Made by a program: the position numbers and the translations under genes. From Microbulbifer sp. TB1203 (GTDB lineage: Bacteria > Pseudomonadota > Gammaproteobacteria > Pseudomonadales > Cellvibrionaceae), in assembly GCF_030997045.1 (NCBI RefSeq), contig NZ_CP116899.1:62001-126000 (forward strand): 64,000 nucleotides of DNA, read 5' to 3'. The stretch's first letter is position 1; each line of letters starts with the position of its first letter. Positions 45,801 through 52,700 of this stretch are shown piece by piece. Under the pieces are notes generated by a model that worked only from the letters and a program-made list of their open reading frames with translations, had not been told where the DNA came from and made no database searches.

Positions 45801-46567
45801 ATATCGCCGGCGACGGCGTGGCCCGTGGCTACCGGCACGCCCCCGGGCAGACCGCCAGTGTCTTCCTCCCGGACCCTTTCTCGGATGTGCCCGGCGGCTG
45901 TATGTACCGCACCGGCGACCTGGCGCGCCGCCGCGCCGACGGCGCCCTGGTGTGCATCGGCCGCACCGATTTCCAGATCAAGGTGCGCGGTTTCCGCATC
46001 GAGCCCGGCGAGATCGAATCCCTGCTGCGGGCCTGGCCCGGGGCGCGTGAGGCGGTGGTCATGGCCGATGAACAGCAGCGCCTTATCGCCTGGGTGCAGG
46101 CGGACGGGCAGCCGGATACCGCCGCCATACGCGAGCACCTCAAACGGCGTTTGCCCGCCTATATGGTGCCTTTCGCCCTGGTGCCGATGGCCAGTTTCCC
46201 GCTCAACAGCAACGGCAAGATCGACCGCCGCGCGCTGCCGCGCCCCCAGGGAGAGGACCTGGCCCGCACCGCCTCTGTGCCCCCGGCCACGCCGCTGCAG
46301 CAGCGGCTGGCGGAAATCTGGGGGGAACTGCTGGCGCTGCCCCGGGTGGGAATCGAGGACAGCTTTTTCGAACTGGGCGGCCACTCGCTGCTGGCCATGC
46401 GCCTGATCGGCCGGGTCGAGCGGGAGTTCGGCGTCAGGCCGGACCTGCGCGCCCTGTTCGAAGCCCCCACCATCGCCGCCCTGGCGCAACAGGTGGAAGC
46501 GGCCGGCGGCCGTGCCCGGAAGGAGTTGGATGCGATGAGCCAGCTATTGGCGGAATTCGAGGAATGA
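36824..46567 (+). CDS. NRPS 2: C-A-T x3 (modules 2-4)
   Basis: 3247 residues from ATG 36824 (GAGAAG upstream). C1 is of D-C-L type (SIYPLAPMQQGLLFHSL; H150HILMD155), fitting the E domain before it. A2 (A3 core near 620) has code DIWELTADDK; three acidic pocket residues suggest a basic substrate, possibly Dab. T Ser1073. C2 H1259HIVAD; A3 (Y1750TSGSTG) code DIVQIGGVYK, unassigned; T Ser2133. C3 H2314HMAAD; A4 (Y2806TSGSTG) code DMPQLGMVWK, near the Gly pattern; T Ser3188. No E or TE domain. All three A domains carry in-frame palindromic insertions: about 655-697 (family G, A3-A4 loop), 1685-1738 and 2747-2797 (families B plus A, A2-A3 loop). The open frame extends upstream to 36728, but that part is repeat DNA. 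Confidence 0.92.
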   Translation: MSDKAKSISRNIESIYPLAPMQQGLLFHSLMHPDKGMYLLQYRHVMEMADLDLVRFRQAWEKVVDRHEVLRTSFVWQKQKRPLQVVHRRVELPVEYEDWSHLDLKTREQRLEELLREERTRGFDFTRAPLMRVRLFKLAPDTYQFVRSYHHILMDAWCFSIIMMDFLEHYRALCRGESLQLPKPRPYRDFIRWLEQKNPQDHKTFWQGRLAGFAEPTPLGIDRPGLDAREPVVDCVHQLSAERTAQLQRIAGRFKITLNTLVQGAWALLLSRYSGRSDILFGVTVAGRPAELAGMESIVGLFINTLPLRCRVRGDEPPGPWLQTLQRENLALREHESVSLAQIQQWSEVDGELFHSLFVFENAPLDAGLKQENLEFIVRDAANRTHTNYPITVVVIPGERLHLQITYQTASFTGPSVERMLEHFTALLLRMGETLEAGQGARLGELPMLTDSERDRQLRDWAPGPQKPVGADYVSRLEERARRHPERVAIRYRDRTLSYGELNTRANLLAKQLIDRGVGPDNLVALLDERGSALVVAIIAVLKAGAAWIPLDPTHPPQRLAAVLEQGRPALLLCGGEFESLEIPNAPERLVFDMDAQPLRDCENPRVAVSPSNLAYVIFTSGSTGTPKGAMVTREGMLNNMLGKTPGAEWRDKRDAKGLMPGAVCGTVGGMDADAERTGMYSQRVPQTAPGSRPATVPDSEPLVPGLGLNEGDVIAQTASQCFDISVWQCLAGAILGARTEILPDCVAQDPKALVEAAQDRGITILEIVPSLMQGILDSASDTADLSNLRWLLPTGEALPPALARRWSERFPQVPTMNAYGPAECSDDVAFHPLTGPLPDSAHNVPIGRATLNNRLYLLNDRLELLPEGAVGEICVAGTGVGRGYLGEPARTAAAFVPDPFAADGSRLYRTGDLARLLPNGDLEYVGRADHQVKVRGYRIELGEIESRLHRHPQVREAVVLARQDERRAAVLVAYLVAEPQPAIDQLRRFTAEALPDYMVPAAFIFLPHLPLNANGKVDRKALPTPDFSAQSAARYRAPQTPLEEQLAETWREVLDLERVGTGDNFFELGGHSLLATQLIGQLSRQLDRDIPLRTVFEHPTIAAMAEWLEREEGAGDPGPQPGPRPEELPLSYAQQRMWFLQQLEPESPAYNLPGAVRLTGEVDSRCLRRALQRLVDDHEVLRTRFANRDGTPVQLIEPELKVELPLVDLAAESDPETALRGALAADAEDPFDLERGPLLRARLYRLGPQEHALAINCHHIVADGWSLRLMIEAFCSHYRALTDGTAPTRELLPLQYADYALWQREWMEGEDCRRQLAYWRKRLDGGRQPLELPADFPRPERAGWRGGRHTVALPEELAEEVKALGRRQGRGSFAILLAAFQLLLHRFSGSDDIFVGVPVANRHHPTVQLLVGCFVNTLVYRTRLLPDEPLEVLLEQLHNQSVEAQANQDLPFDYLVEQLGLERQLSYNPLFQAMFNYLPGMALDRFDLGDVLAEAVDNRPDTAMCDLKLDVHESDAGFELHFEYSRDLFRESTVATMAGYYCQLLATLLRQPRMPCGELSLPADRGNILRGEKAEPEDWLQLFRRRAAETPEQIALVAGETALDYGELDRITDRWAAALRRRGIGPEDRVALCLQRDLSLPMAMVAVLKAGAAYVPLDPAQPAERNGDILEQAAPALCLCTDGSPLPLAGEGLGERALAAGRDPNAPVPTLTLSELETEHPPAGAAGRPSVHGRDQSPVNPQQLAYLLYTSGSTGRPKGVAITRGNLANLLAELDHRLNLGAGDRVLALTTCTFDIAVVELLAPLAAGATAVLADRHQARDPAAIDRLLERHRITVVQATPASWRLLVRHSRQPWDGIRAIAGGEALPGALAEAIAGRGAVLTNGYGPTEATVYATFQPLGTGGAPLQVPIGTPVANTACYVLDDQLRPVPPGAAGELYLSGAGVGRGYFGAPALTAAAFLPDPYSPEPGARMYRTGDRVRVADGSLEYLGRRDFQVKLRGFRIELGEIEAMLESHPAVEAAAGMVLGEGDRARLVAYYSGPGEQTELVEHLAARLPEYMVPAQLVPLAALPQTASGKVDRRALPAPEAPESTSAGRAMTPWEHRLAEIWREVLERDSVGPDDDFFALGGHSLLAARLVARLGERCGLQLPLRRVFERPVLSELATTLAQSESVEAIPPRGEGGPAPMHFTQQRLWFIHRFEGGSRAYNLSLALRLDGELESRALRAATMDLAERQHSLRSVFAERDGQLLQVLLEPEAAGAPRPPLPCTETELPGLLGAEAETEFDLERGPLWRLAVYRLPEQSDVLQLTVHHMAADAWSLEILVRELGALYRQHSGGGRAALPELPLRFADVAAWWRGPAGRARIEEQLEYWKKQLAGEPPLLDLPTDLPRPARPTHRGSRHRFPLPAALAERIDETCREQGLTAFVPLVAAWQLLLSRYSGQRDLWLGVPVAQRHHGHTEQLIGYFATTQVLRCSLATGQSVEELWQQVRRTLLDAQQHQDVPFEELVDVLQIDRDPSRAPLFQALFNLIQLPATEEGEFAGLPARRLSVENDFVLADIALQVERAGEGWDCTLEYSTDLFLPATAARYAEHYQRLLEAMLAEPEARLCQLALEREAPAAQWNHTEVPLDWREDDLVARFEKQAAATPDAIAVESRDWSLSYAELNRRADRLAHCLREHGVGRDQLVAVHLERGPHLLPALLAVQKAGAAYVPLDPSQPAERNRRILEQAAPALHLCADGPNSPLPLGEGPGERAPGRAPNSPMPTVVLSELEAEQLTVGAAGRPSAHGRDQSPDQLAYVIYTSGSTGRPKGVQITRANLTNFLHAMERQLPLDAGDCWLATTTSAFDMSKPELFLPLIRGARVRLVAPEVAAHGAALFEELEKATVFQGTPASWQLLLAHRDSGWPAIHGLIGGEAVPAELADRLRQAGVQLTAMYGPTETTVWSTAQPVKGEQRGVVPIGFPLANTRCYLLDDCLQPVPPGAVGELYIAGDGVARGYRHAPGQTASVFLPDPFSDVPGGCMYRTGDLARRRADGALVCIGRTDFQIKVRGFRIEPGEIESLLRAWPGAREAVVMADEQQRLIAWVQADGQPDTAAIREHLKRRLPAYMVPFALVPMASFPLNSNGKIDRRALPRPQGEDLARTASVPPATPLQQRLAEIWGELLALPRVGIEDSFFELGGHSLLAMRLIGRVEREFGVRPDLRALFEAPTIAALAQQVEAAGGRARKELDAMSQLLAEFEE
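38786..38910 (+). repeat. Family G palindrome, in frame in the A domain of module 2
   Basis: Arms 38794-38823 and 38876-38905 (30 nt each, 28 pairs), loop 52 nt. Encoded peptide begins DAKGLMPGAVCGTV and ends RVPQTAPGSRPAT. It sits between core motif A3 and the FDISVW (A4) motif, in a loop where related A domains run directly from the helix into the motif. The only other copy in this window is 50338-50477. Confidence 0.85.
41875..42032 (+). repeat. Families B and A palindromes, in frame in the A domain of module 3
   Basis: Family B (41875-41915: CTCCCCTCTCCCGCTTGCGG ...) is identical over 41 bp to the intergenic copy at 60101-60141. A partial family A core (GCCGCTGGCCGCGATC, 41921-41936) and a family A left half (41992-42032) follow. 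Encoded pieces: SPLPLAGEGLGERA and AGAAGRPSVHGRD. Between them is apparently native A-domain sequence (VPTLTLSELE). It lies just before the A3 core. Confidence 0.85.
45061..45209 (+). repeat. Families B and A palindromes, in frame in the A domain of module 4
   Basis: Family B variant (45061-45097, CTCCCCTCTCCCTCTGGGAG...) plus family A left half (45169-45209, TGTAGGAGCGGCGGGGCGGC...). Encoded pieces: SPLPLGEGPGERAP and VGAAGRPSAHGRD, around native MPTVVLSELEAE. Same position and frame as in module 3. Confidence 0.85.
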
Positions 46568-46585
46568 TGCGGTTCTGATCCTCCC

Positions 46586-46655
46586 TGTAGGAGCGGGCCA
46601 TGCCCGCGATCGAGGCGGAGACAAACACCGATCGCGGGCATGGCCCGCTCCTACA
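46586..46655. repeat. Palindromic repeat family A between NRPS 2 and NRPS 3
   Basis: TGTAGGAGCGGGCCATGCCC...GGGCATGGCCCGCTCCTACA: near-perfect hairpin in the 143-bp gap. It may reduce readthrough or protect the upstream mRNA. Confidence 0.85.
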
Positions 46656-46710
46656 GGAAATATCCGGGACCCTGAAAAGGCTTAAAAAGTTTGTTAGCTA
46701 AGAGACAGAG

Positions 46711-49700
46711 ATGAAGCAACCCGACCCAATGGATATCGCCCGCCGCCTGGCGGCCCTGCCGACGGAGAAGCGGCGCGAGTTCCGCGCCCGCCTGGCCGCC
46801 CAGGGCATAGACGCCTGGCGGCTGCCCATCGCCGCGCAACCCGCCGCGGAGCCGGCGCGCTACCCGCTGTCCCAGGCCCAGCGCCGCTTCCTGGCCGCCG
46901 AGGAACTGAGCGGGCGCGCCCTCTACAACCTCTGTTCGGTGCTGCGCTTCCACGGTGAACTGGATCTGGCCGCCCTGGAGCGCGCCGCCGCGCAGGTAAT
47001 CCGGCGCCACGAGATACTGCGCACCCGCTATATCGCCGGCGGTGACGGCGAAGCCCGGCAGGAGGTGTTGCCCGAATGGGCGCCGGCGCTGGCGGCGCAA
47101 CCGGCGTCGATGGACGGCGACAGCGCCGCTTGGTGCCGGGCCGAATACCGGCGGCAACTGGCGCAGCGCTTCGACCTGGAGGGGGAGCCGCCCCTGCGCA
47201 TCCGCCTGTTCGACACCGGCGATGGCGACCATTGGCTCTTTTTCACCATCCACCATATCGCCTTCGACGCCTGGTCCGCCCAGCAGCTCAACCGGGAGGT
47301 GGCCGAGTGCTACCGGGCGGAGCTGGCCGGCGAACCACCCCGGCTGGAGGAGTTGCCGGTGCAGTACCGGGACTACGCCCTCTGGCAGCGGGAGTGGATG
47401 GAGAGCGACGATTACCGGTCCCAGTGCGAGCACTGGCGCGGGGTCCTGAGCGATGCCCCGGAAGCTCTCAACCTGCCCCTGGACAGACCGCGCCCCCCAG
47501 TCGCCGACCGGCGCTTCAGCGGCGGCAACCTGAGCCGCCCGCTGGACCCGATACTGAGCGAGCGCATCCGCCGGGCCGCCAAGGACGCCGGCGCCACCCT
47601 GTATATCTACGGCCAGACCGCCTTCGCCTGGCTGCTGGCCAGGTACTCCGGCGACCGCGATCTCTGCCTGGGCACTTCCATCGCCAACCGCGGGCGCCCG
47701 GAACTGGCACCGCTGATCGGCCCGCTGCTCAACACCCTGGTATTGCGCCACGACCTGGATGGCGATCCGGAATTCGGCGCATCCCTGAGGCGCACCCGCG
47801 AGGTTACCGCGGCCGCCTTCGACCACCCGGATGTCCCCTTCGAGCAGTTGCCCGCCCTGATCGGCCGTGCCGCTGGCGGCGACACCGAGCCCCTGTTCCG
47901 GGCCATGTTCGTGCAACTGAGCCTGCCGGAGAGCCGCAGTTTCCAACTGCCCGGCGCGGAAGTGGAAATCGTCGAGCCGGAGCAGCAGCACGCCCGCTTC
48001 GATCTCACCTTGCGCCTGGTGGAACTGGCGGACGGGTGCCTGCGCCTGGACCTGGAGTACAGCGACGAACTATTCGAGCGCAGCACCGCCGGGCAGATGC
48101 TCGCGCACCTGCAGCAACTCTTCGAACAGGTCCTCGGCAACCCGGGGCTGCGCCTGTCCCAACTGCGCTGGACCGACGCCGTCAGCGATCTCGTCGCGCC
48201 CGCGCTCGCGGAGCCCCCGCAACTGCTGGACCGGCGGGTGGAAGAACTGGCCCGGCGGCAGCCGGACGCCTGTGCCCTGGTGTCCCCGCACGGCCGCTAT
48301 AGCTACCGGGAACTGGCCGGGGCGGCCGCCGCGCTGGCGCGGCGGATGCGAAGCGAAGGCGTGGGGGAGGGCGACCGCGTGGCCCTGTGCTTGCGGCGCA
48401 CCCCGGTGCAGATCGCCGCCACCCTGGCCTGCTGGCGCCTGGGTGCGGCGGCGGTGTTCCTGGACCCGGCGCAGCCGGCCGGGCGCCTGGGGCAACTGCT
48501 GGAGGACAGCGACTGCGCCCTGATCCTATCCACTTCGGATGCTGTTCCCGTAGGATGGGCAAAGGAGCGCAGCGACGTGCCCATCAAAGCCGCTGGGCAC
48601 GCTGCGCTTGGACTCGCGCCATCCCTGGCGCTCGCCCGCTTCGCGGGCGCCTTCGGCGTCCAAATCGGCAATCCTGCCGATTTGTGCCCATCCTACGAGA
48701 AGTCCGATCAATTGGCAGACCACTGCCCGGTGATGGTCCTGGACCACTGGCCCGAAGGCGGGTCCGAAGAGGAGGAGAGCCGCAGCCGCGCCGAAGCCCC
48801 CGCCTACCTGCTCTACACCTCCGGCTCCACCGGCCGTCCTAAAGGGGTGCTGGCAAGCCACGGCGGACTCGCCCACTATGCCGCCGCCATCTCCGAGCGG
48901 CTGCAACTGCCCGCGGGCGCCCGTTGGGGCACCCTGGCCACGGTGGCCGCGGATCTGGGCCTGACCGCTGTGGTCAGCGCCTTGTGCAGCGGGGGCACCC
49001 TGGTGCTGCCGGACCCGGATTGGGCCTTCGACCCGCCGGCGCTGGCGGACTACCTGGCCCGCGAGCCCCTGGACTGCCTCAAGATCGCCCCCTCTCATTT
49101 AAAGGGTCTTCTGGCGGTAGCCGAGCCCCGGCGACTGCTGCCCCGGGACACCCTGGTACTCGGCGGCGAGGGCCTGGAGTCGGCGTTGGTAAAGCAGTTG
49201 CGCGCCCTGGCGCCGCAGTTGCGCATAGTCAATCACTACGGCCCATCCGAGGCCACGGTGGGAGTCTGCTGCCAGCCGGTCGATCCGGCCGCGCAGAGCG
49301 CCGGACCCTACCTTCCGCTGGGCACCCCGTTGCCCGGCTGCCGCCTGCTGGTACTGGACGGCGACGGCAACCCGGTACCGCGGGGCGCGGCCGGTGAACT
49401 TGTTATCCAGGGTCCGCAGCTGGCGCTGGGCTACTGGCGGCAGCCGGAGCTGACCGCCGCCGCCTTCCCGCCGGCGACGGACGGCGGACGCAGCTATCGC
49501 ACCGGCGACCGGGTGCGCGTCAACGCCCGCGGCGGACTGGAATTCCTGGGGCGCCTGGACGACCAGGTCAAGATCCGCGGCTACCGGGTGGAGCCCGGGG
49601 AGGCGGCGCGCTGGCTGGGTGAACAGCCGGAAGTGGCTGCCGCCGCAGTGCTGGCTCCGGCGCTGGAGCGCGGCCGCCAACTGGTGGCCTACCTGCAGAC

Positions 49701-52700
49701 GGAAGAGAAGGGTTTCGACCTGGAGGCGCTTCGGGCGCGCATGCGCGACCAACTGCCCGACTATCTCGTACCCGCCCATTGGATACCGCTGGAGCGCCTG
49801 CCCCTGAACGTCAACGGCAAGCTGGATCGGAGCGCGCTGCCCCTGCCCGGGATAGGCCAGCCCCGGGAGAACAGGGAAGAGCGTCCGCTGAGCCAAACCG
49901 AGGCGCAACTGGCGGATATCTGGCGCCAGTTGCTGCCGGTGGAGCGGCTGGGCCCGGACGACGACTTCTTCCTGCTCGGCGGCGACTCCATCCTCAGCCT
50001 GCGCCTGATCGCCCTGGCGGCCCGCGCCGGACTGTCCCTGACCCCGCGCCAGGTGGCCGCCGACGGCCGCCTGCGGGCCATGGCCGAGGACGCGGAGCTG
50101 GCCGGAAATACCCATATTCGCCAGCTGCGCGACCTGTTCCGCGAACTGCTGGGTCGCCCCGACCTGGGTGCGGACGACGATTTCTACAAAGCCGGCGGCG
50201 ACTCCATCCTCAGCCTGCAACTGGTCGCCCGCGCCCGCGAACTGGATATAGAGCTGACCCCGCGGCTGCTGCAGGCACACCCGACGCCGCGGGCGCTGGT
50301 TGCGGTGCTGCGTCCGGTTGAGTCGAGCGATGAACTCGATGCGAAGGGCCTGATGCCGGGGGCATTTTGCGGGACTGTCTGCGAGAGGGACCTCGCGGAC
50401 AAGCCTCCAGGGATGGATTCACCGGGGGGGCGCCTAGCCCGTGTCCCGCAAAATGCCCCCGGTAGCAGGCCCGCCTCTGCCTCTTCTATTACCCGCGTTA
50501 CCCGCGTCGATCGAGAGCAGCCCCAACCCCTGTCCCCCACCCAGCGGCGCCTCTGGTTCTTGCAGCAACTGGAGCCGGAGAGCGCCGCCTACAACGTCTG
50601 CCAACTGCTGGCGATTCGCGGCGCCCTGGATACACAGGCCCTGCGCCGAGCCTTCGGGCAACTGGTGGACCGCCACGAGTCCCTGCGCTGTCGCTTCTTC
50701 GAGGAGGGCGGCCAGGTGTGGCAGCGGGTGGCGGAGCAGGCTCAGTTCTCCTTCCGCGACCACTCCGCGGAGAAGGCGGATTGGTGCGAGGCGGCGGGCC
50801 GGGCCGCAGCCCGGCCCTTCGACCTGGAGCGGGGCCCGCTGCTGGCGGTGGACCTGTTCCAGCCGGTCGAAAACGACTACCGGTTGCTGGTGAACGTCCA
50901 TCATATCGCCGTGGACGGCTGGTCCATGGGTTTGCTGGTGGGGGACTTCGCCGAGGCCTACCGTGCCGCCGCCGAGGGTCGGGAGGCCGATTTCCCCGGT
51001 CGGGAACTGGAATTCCTCGACCTGGCGGTACGGCAGTACCGAGCCCTGGATGAGCGGGGAGCCGGATCGCTGCTGGACTACTGGCGGGCGCGGCTCGACG
51101 GCACCCGCTTCGACCTGTCCCTGCCCCTGGACAAGCCCCGGCCGGCGCGCTGGGAGGCCGCGGGCCGACGGCTGGAAAGAACTCTGCCGCCGGAGCGGGT
51201 GCGGGAAGTGGACGCCCTGGCGCGAAGCCTGGGGGTGTCCCCCTTCACCGTCTGCCTGGTGGCCTGCCAGCTGCTGCTGTGGCGCTATAGCGGCCAGGCG
51301 GATTTCACTGTCGGGGTACCGGTGGCGGGGCGGGACGACCCCCGCAGCCAGGACCTGGTGGGGCCGTTTCTCAACACCCTGGTGCACCGCTGCCGGTTGT
51401 GCCCCGGCCAGCTCCTGGGCGATTACCTGCGGGAAGTGGGACAGCGGCACCGCGAGGACCTGGAACACCAGGGGCTGCCTTTCGAGCAGTTGGTGGAATC
51501 CCTGGAAGTGGAGCGGGATCTCTCCCGGCAGCCCCTGTTTCAGGTGGCCTTCAACTACCAGGTGGACCACCGCGGCGAGCGGCGCATCCAACTGCCCGGG
51601 CTCACGGTGGAGCCGCTGGCGCCGGAGCGGGTCAGCGCCAAGTTCGACCTGGCCTTCAATCTCTTCGAACAGCGCGGGGAGCAGGGTGAAGGGAGCACCG
51701 CGCTGTTGCTGGAATACCCCACCGCCCTGTTCCGAGAGGAGACGGTGGCGCGGATGGCGGAGGACTATATCGAACTCCTCGGACGCCTCGCCGCGGCCAC
51801 CGCGTCGCCCCTGGCCACCCTAGAGCTGCCGTCCGCGACCCAGCCAGCGGCGGGAGAGGCGACGCCGCAGAGCGAAATCGAGGACTTCGTGGTCCGCTTC
51901 GACGCCGCCGCCCGCCGCCATCCGCAGCGCACCGCGGTGATCAGCGGGGAGCGCCGGCTGAGCTATGGCGAACTGGTGGAGCGCGCCGATCAACTGGCTC
52001 ACTGGCTGCTGGCCCGGGGCGTCGCCCCCGAAGCGCTGGTGGCTTTCTGCCTGCCGCGGGACGAGCGTTTGGCAATCTGCCTGCTGGGCATCCAGAAAGC
52101 CGGCGCCGCCTACCTGCCAATCGATCCGGCGCATCCGGCGGAGCGAAATGGATACATATTGGAGCAGGCAACTCCGGCGTTGCTTCTGTGTGCGGACCAG
52201 TTCTCCCCTCTCCCGCAAGCGGGAGAGGGGCCGGGGGAGAGGGCCCTTGTAGGAGCGGTCCGGCCGGGAGCGGTCCGGCCGGGAGCGGCCGCTGGCCGCG
52301 ATCCCCGTCTGGCTATTCCCACTATCACCTGGTCCGAACTGGAGGCCCAACTCCCCCCTGTAGGAGCGGTGGGGCGGCCATCCGTGGGGCGGCCATCCGC
52401 GGGGCGGCCATACGCCCATGGCCGCGATCCGCGCCCCGCCGAACCCCATCATCTCGCCTACACCCTCTACACCTCCGGCTCCACCGGTCGCCCCAAAGGC
52501 GTACAGATCTCCCGCGGCAATTTCGCCAACTTCCTGCTGGCGATGGAGCGGGCGCTGCCACTGGAGGGAGTGGAGCGCTTCCTGGCGCTCACCACCATCA
52601 CCTTCGATATCGCCGGTCTGGAATTCTGCCTGCCCCTGGCCCGCGGCGGCACCGCGGTGATCGCCGACGACCACCAGCGCCGCGACCCCGCTGCGCTGCT

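Noticed and set aside
41875..52429. NRPS inserts as sequencing or assembly errors
   Set aside because: Frame is preserved in every case, copies differ from each other, and covarying arms argue for real sequence.
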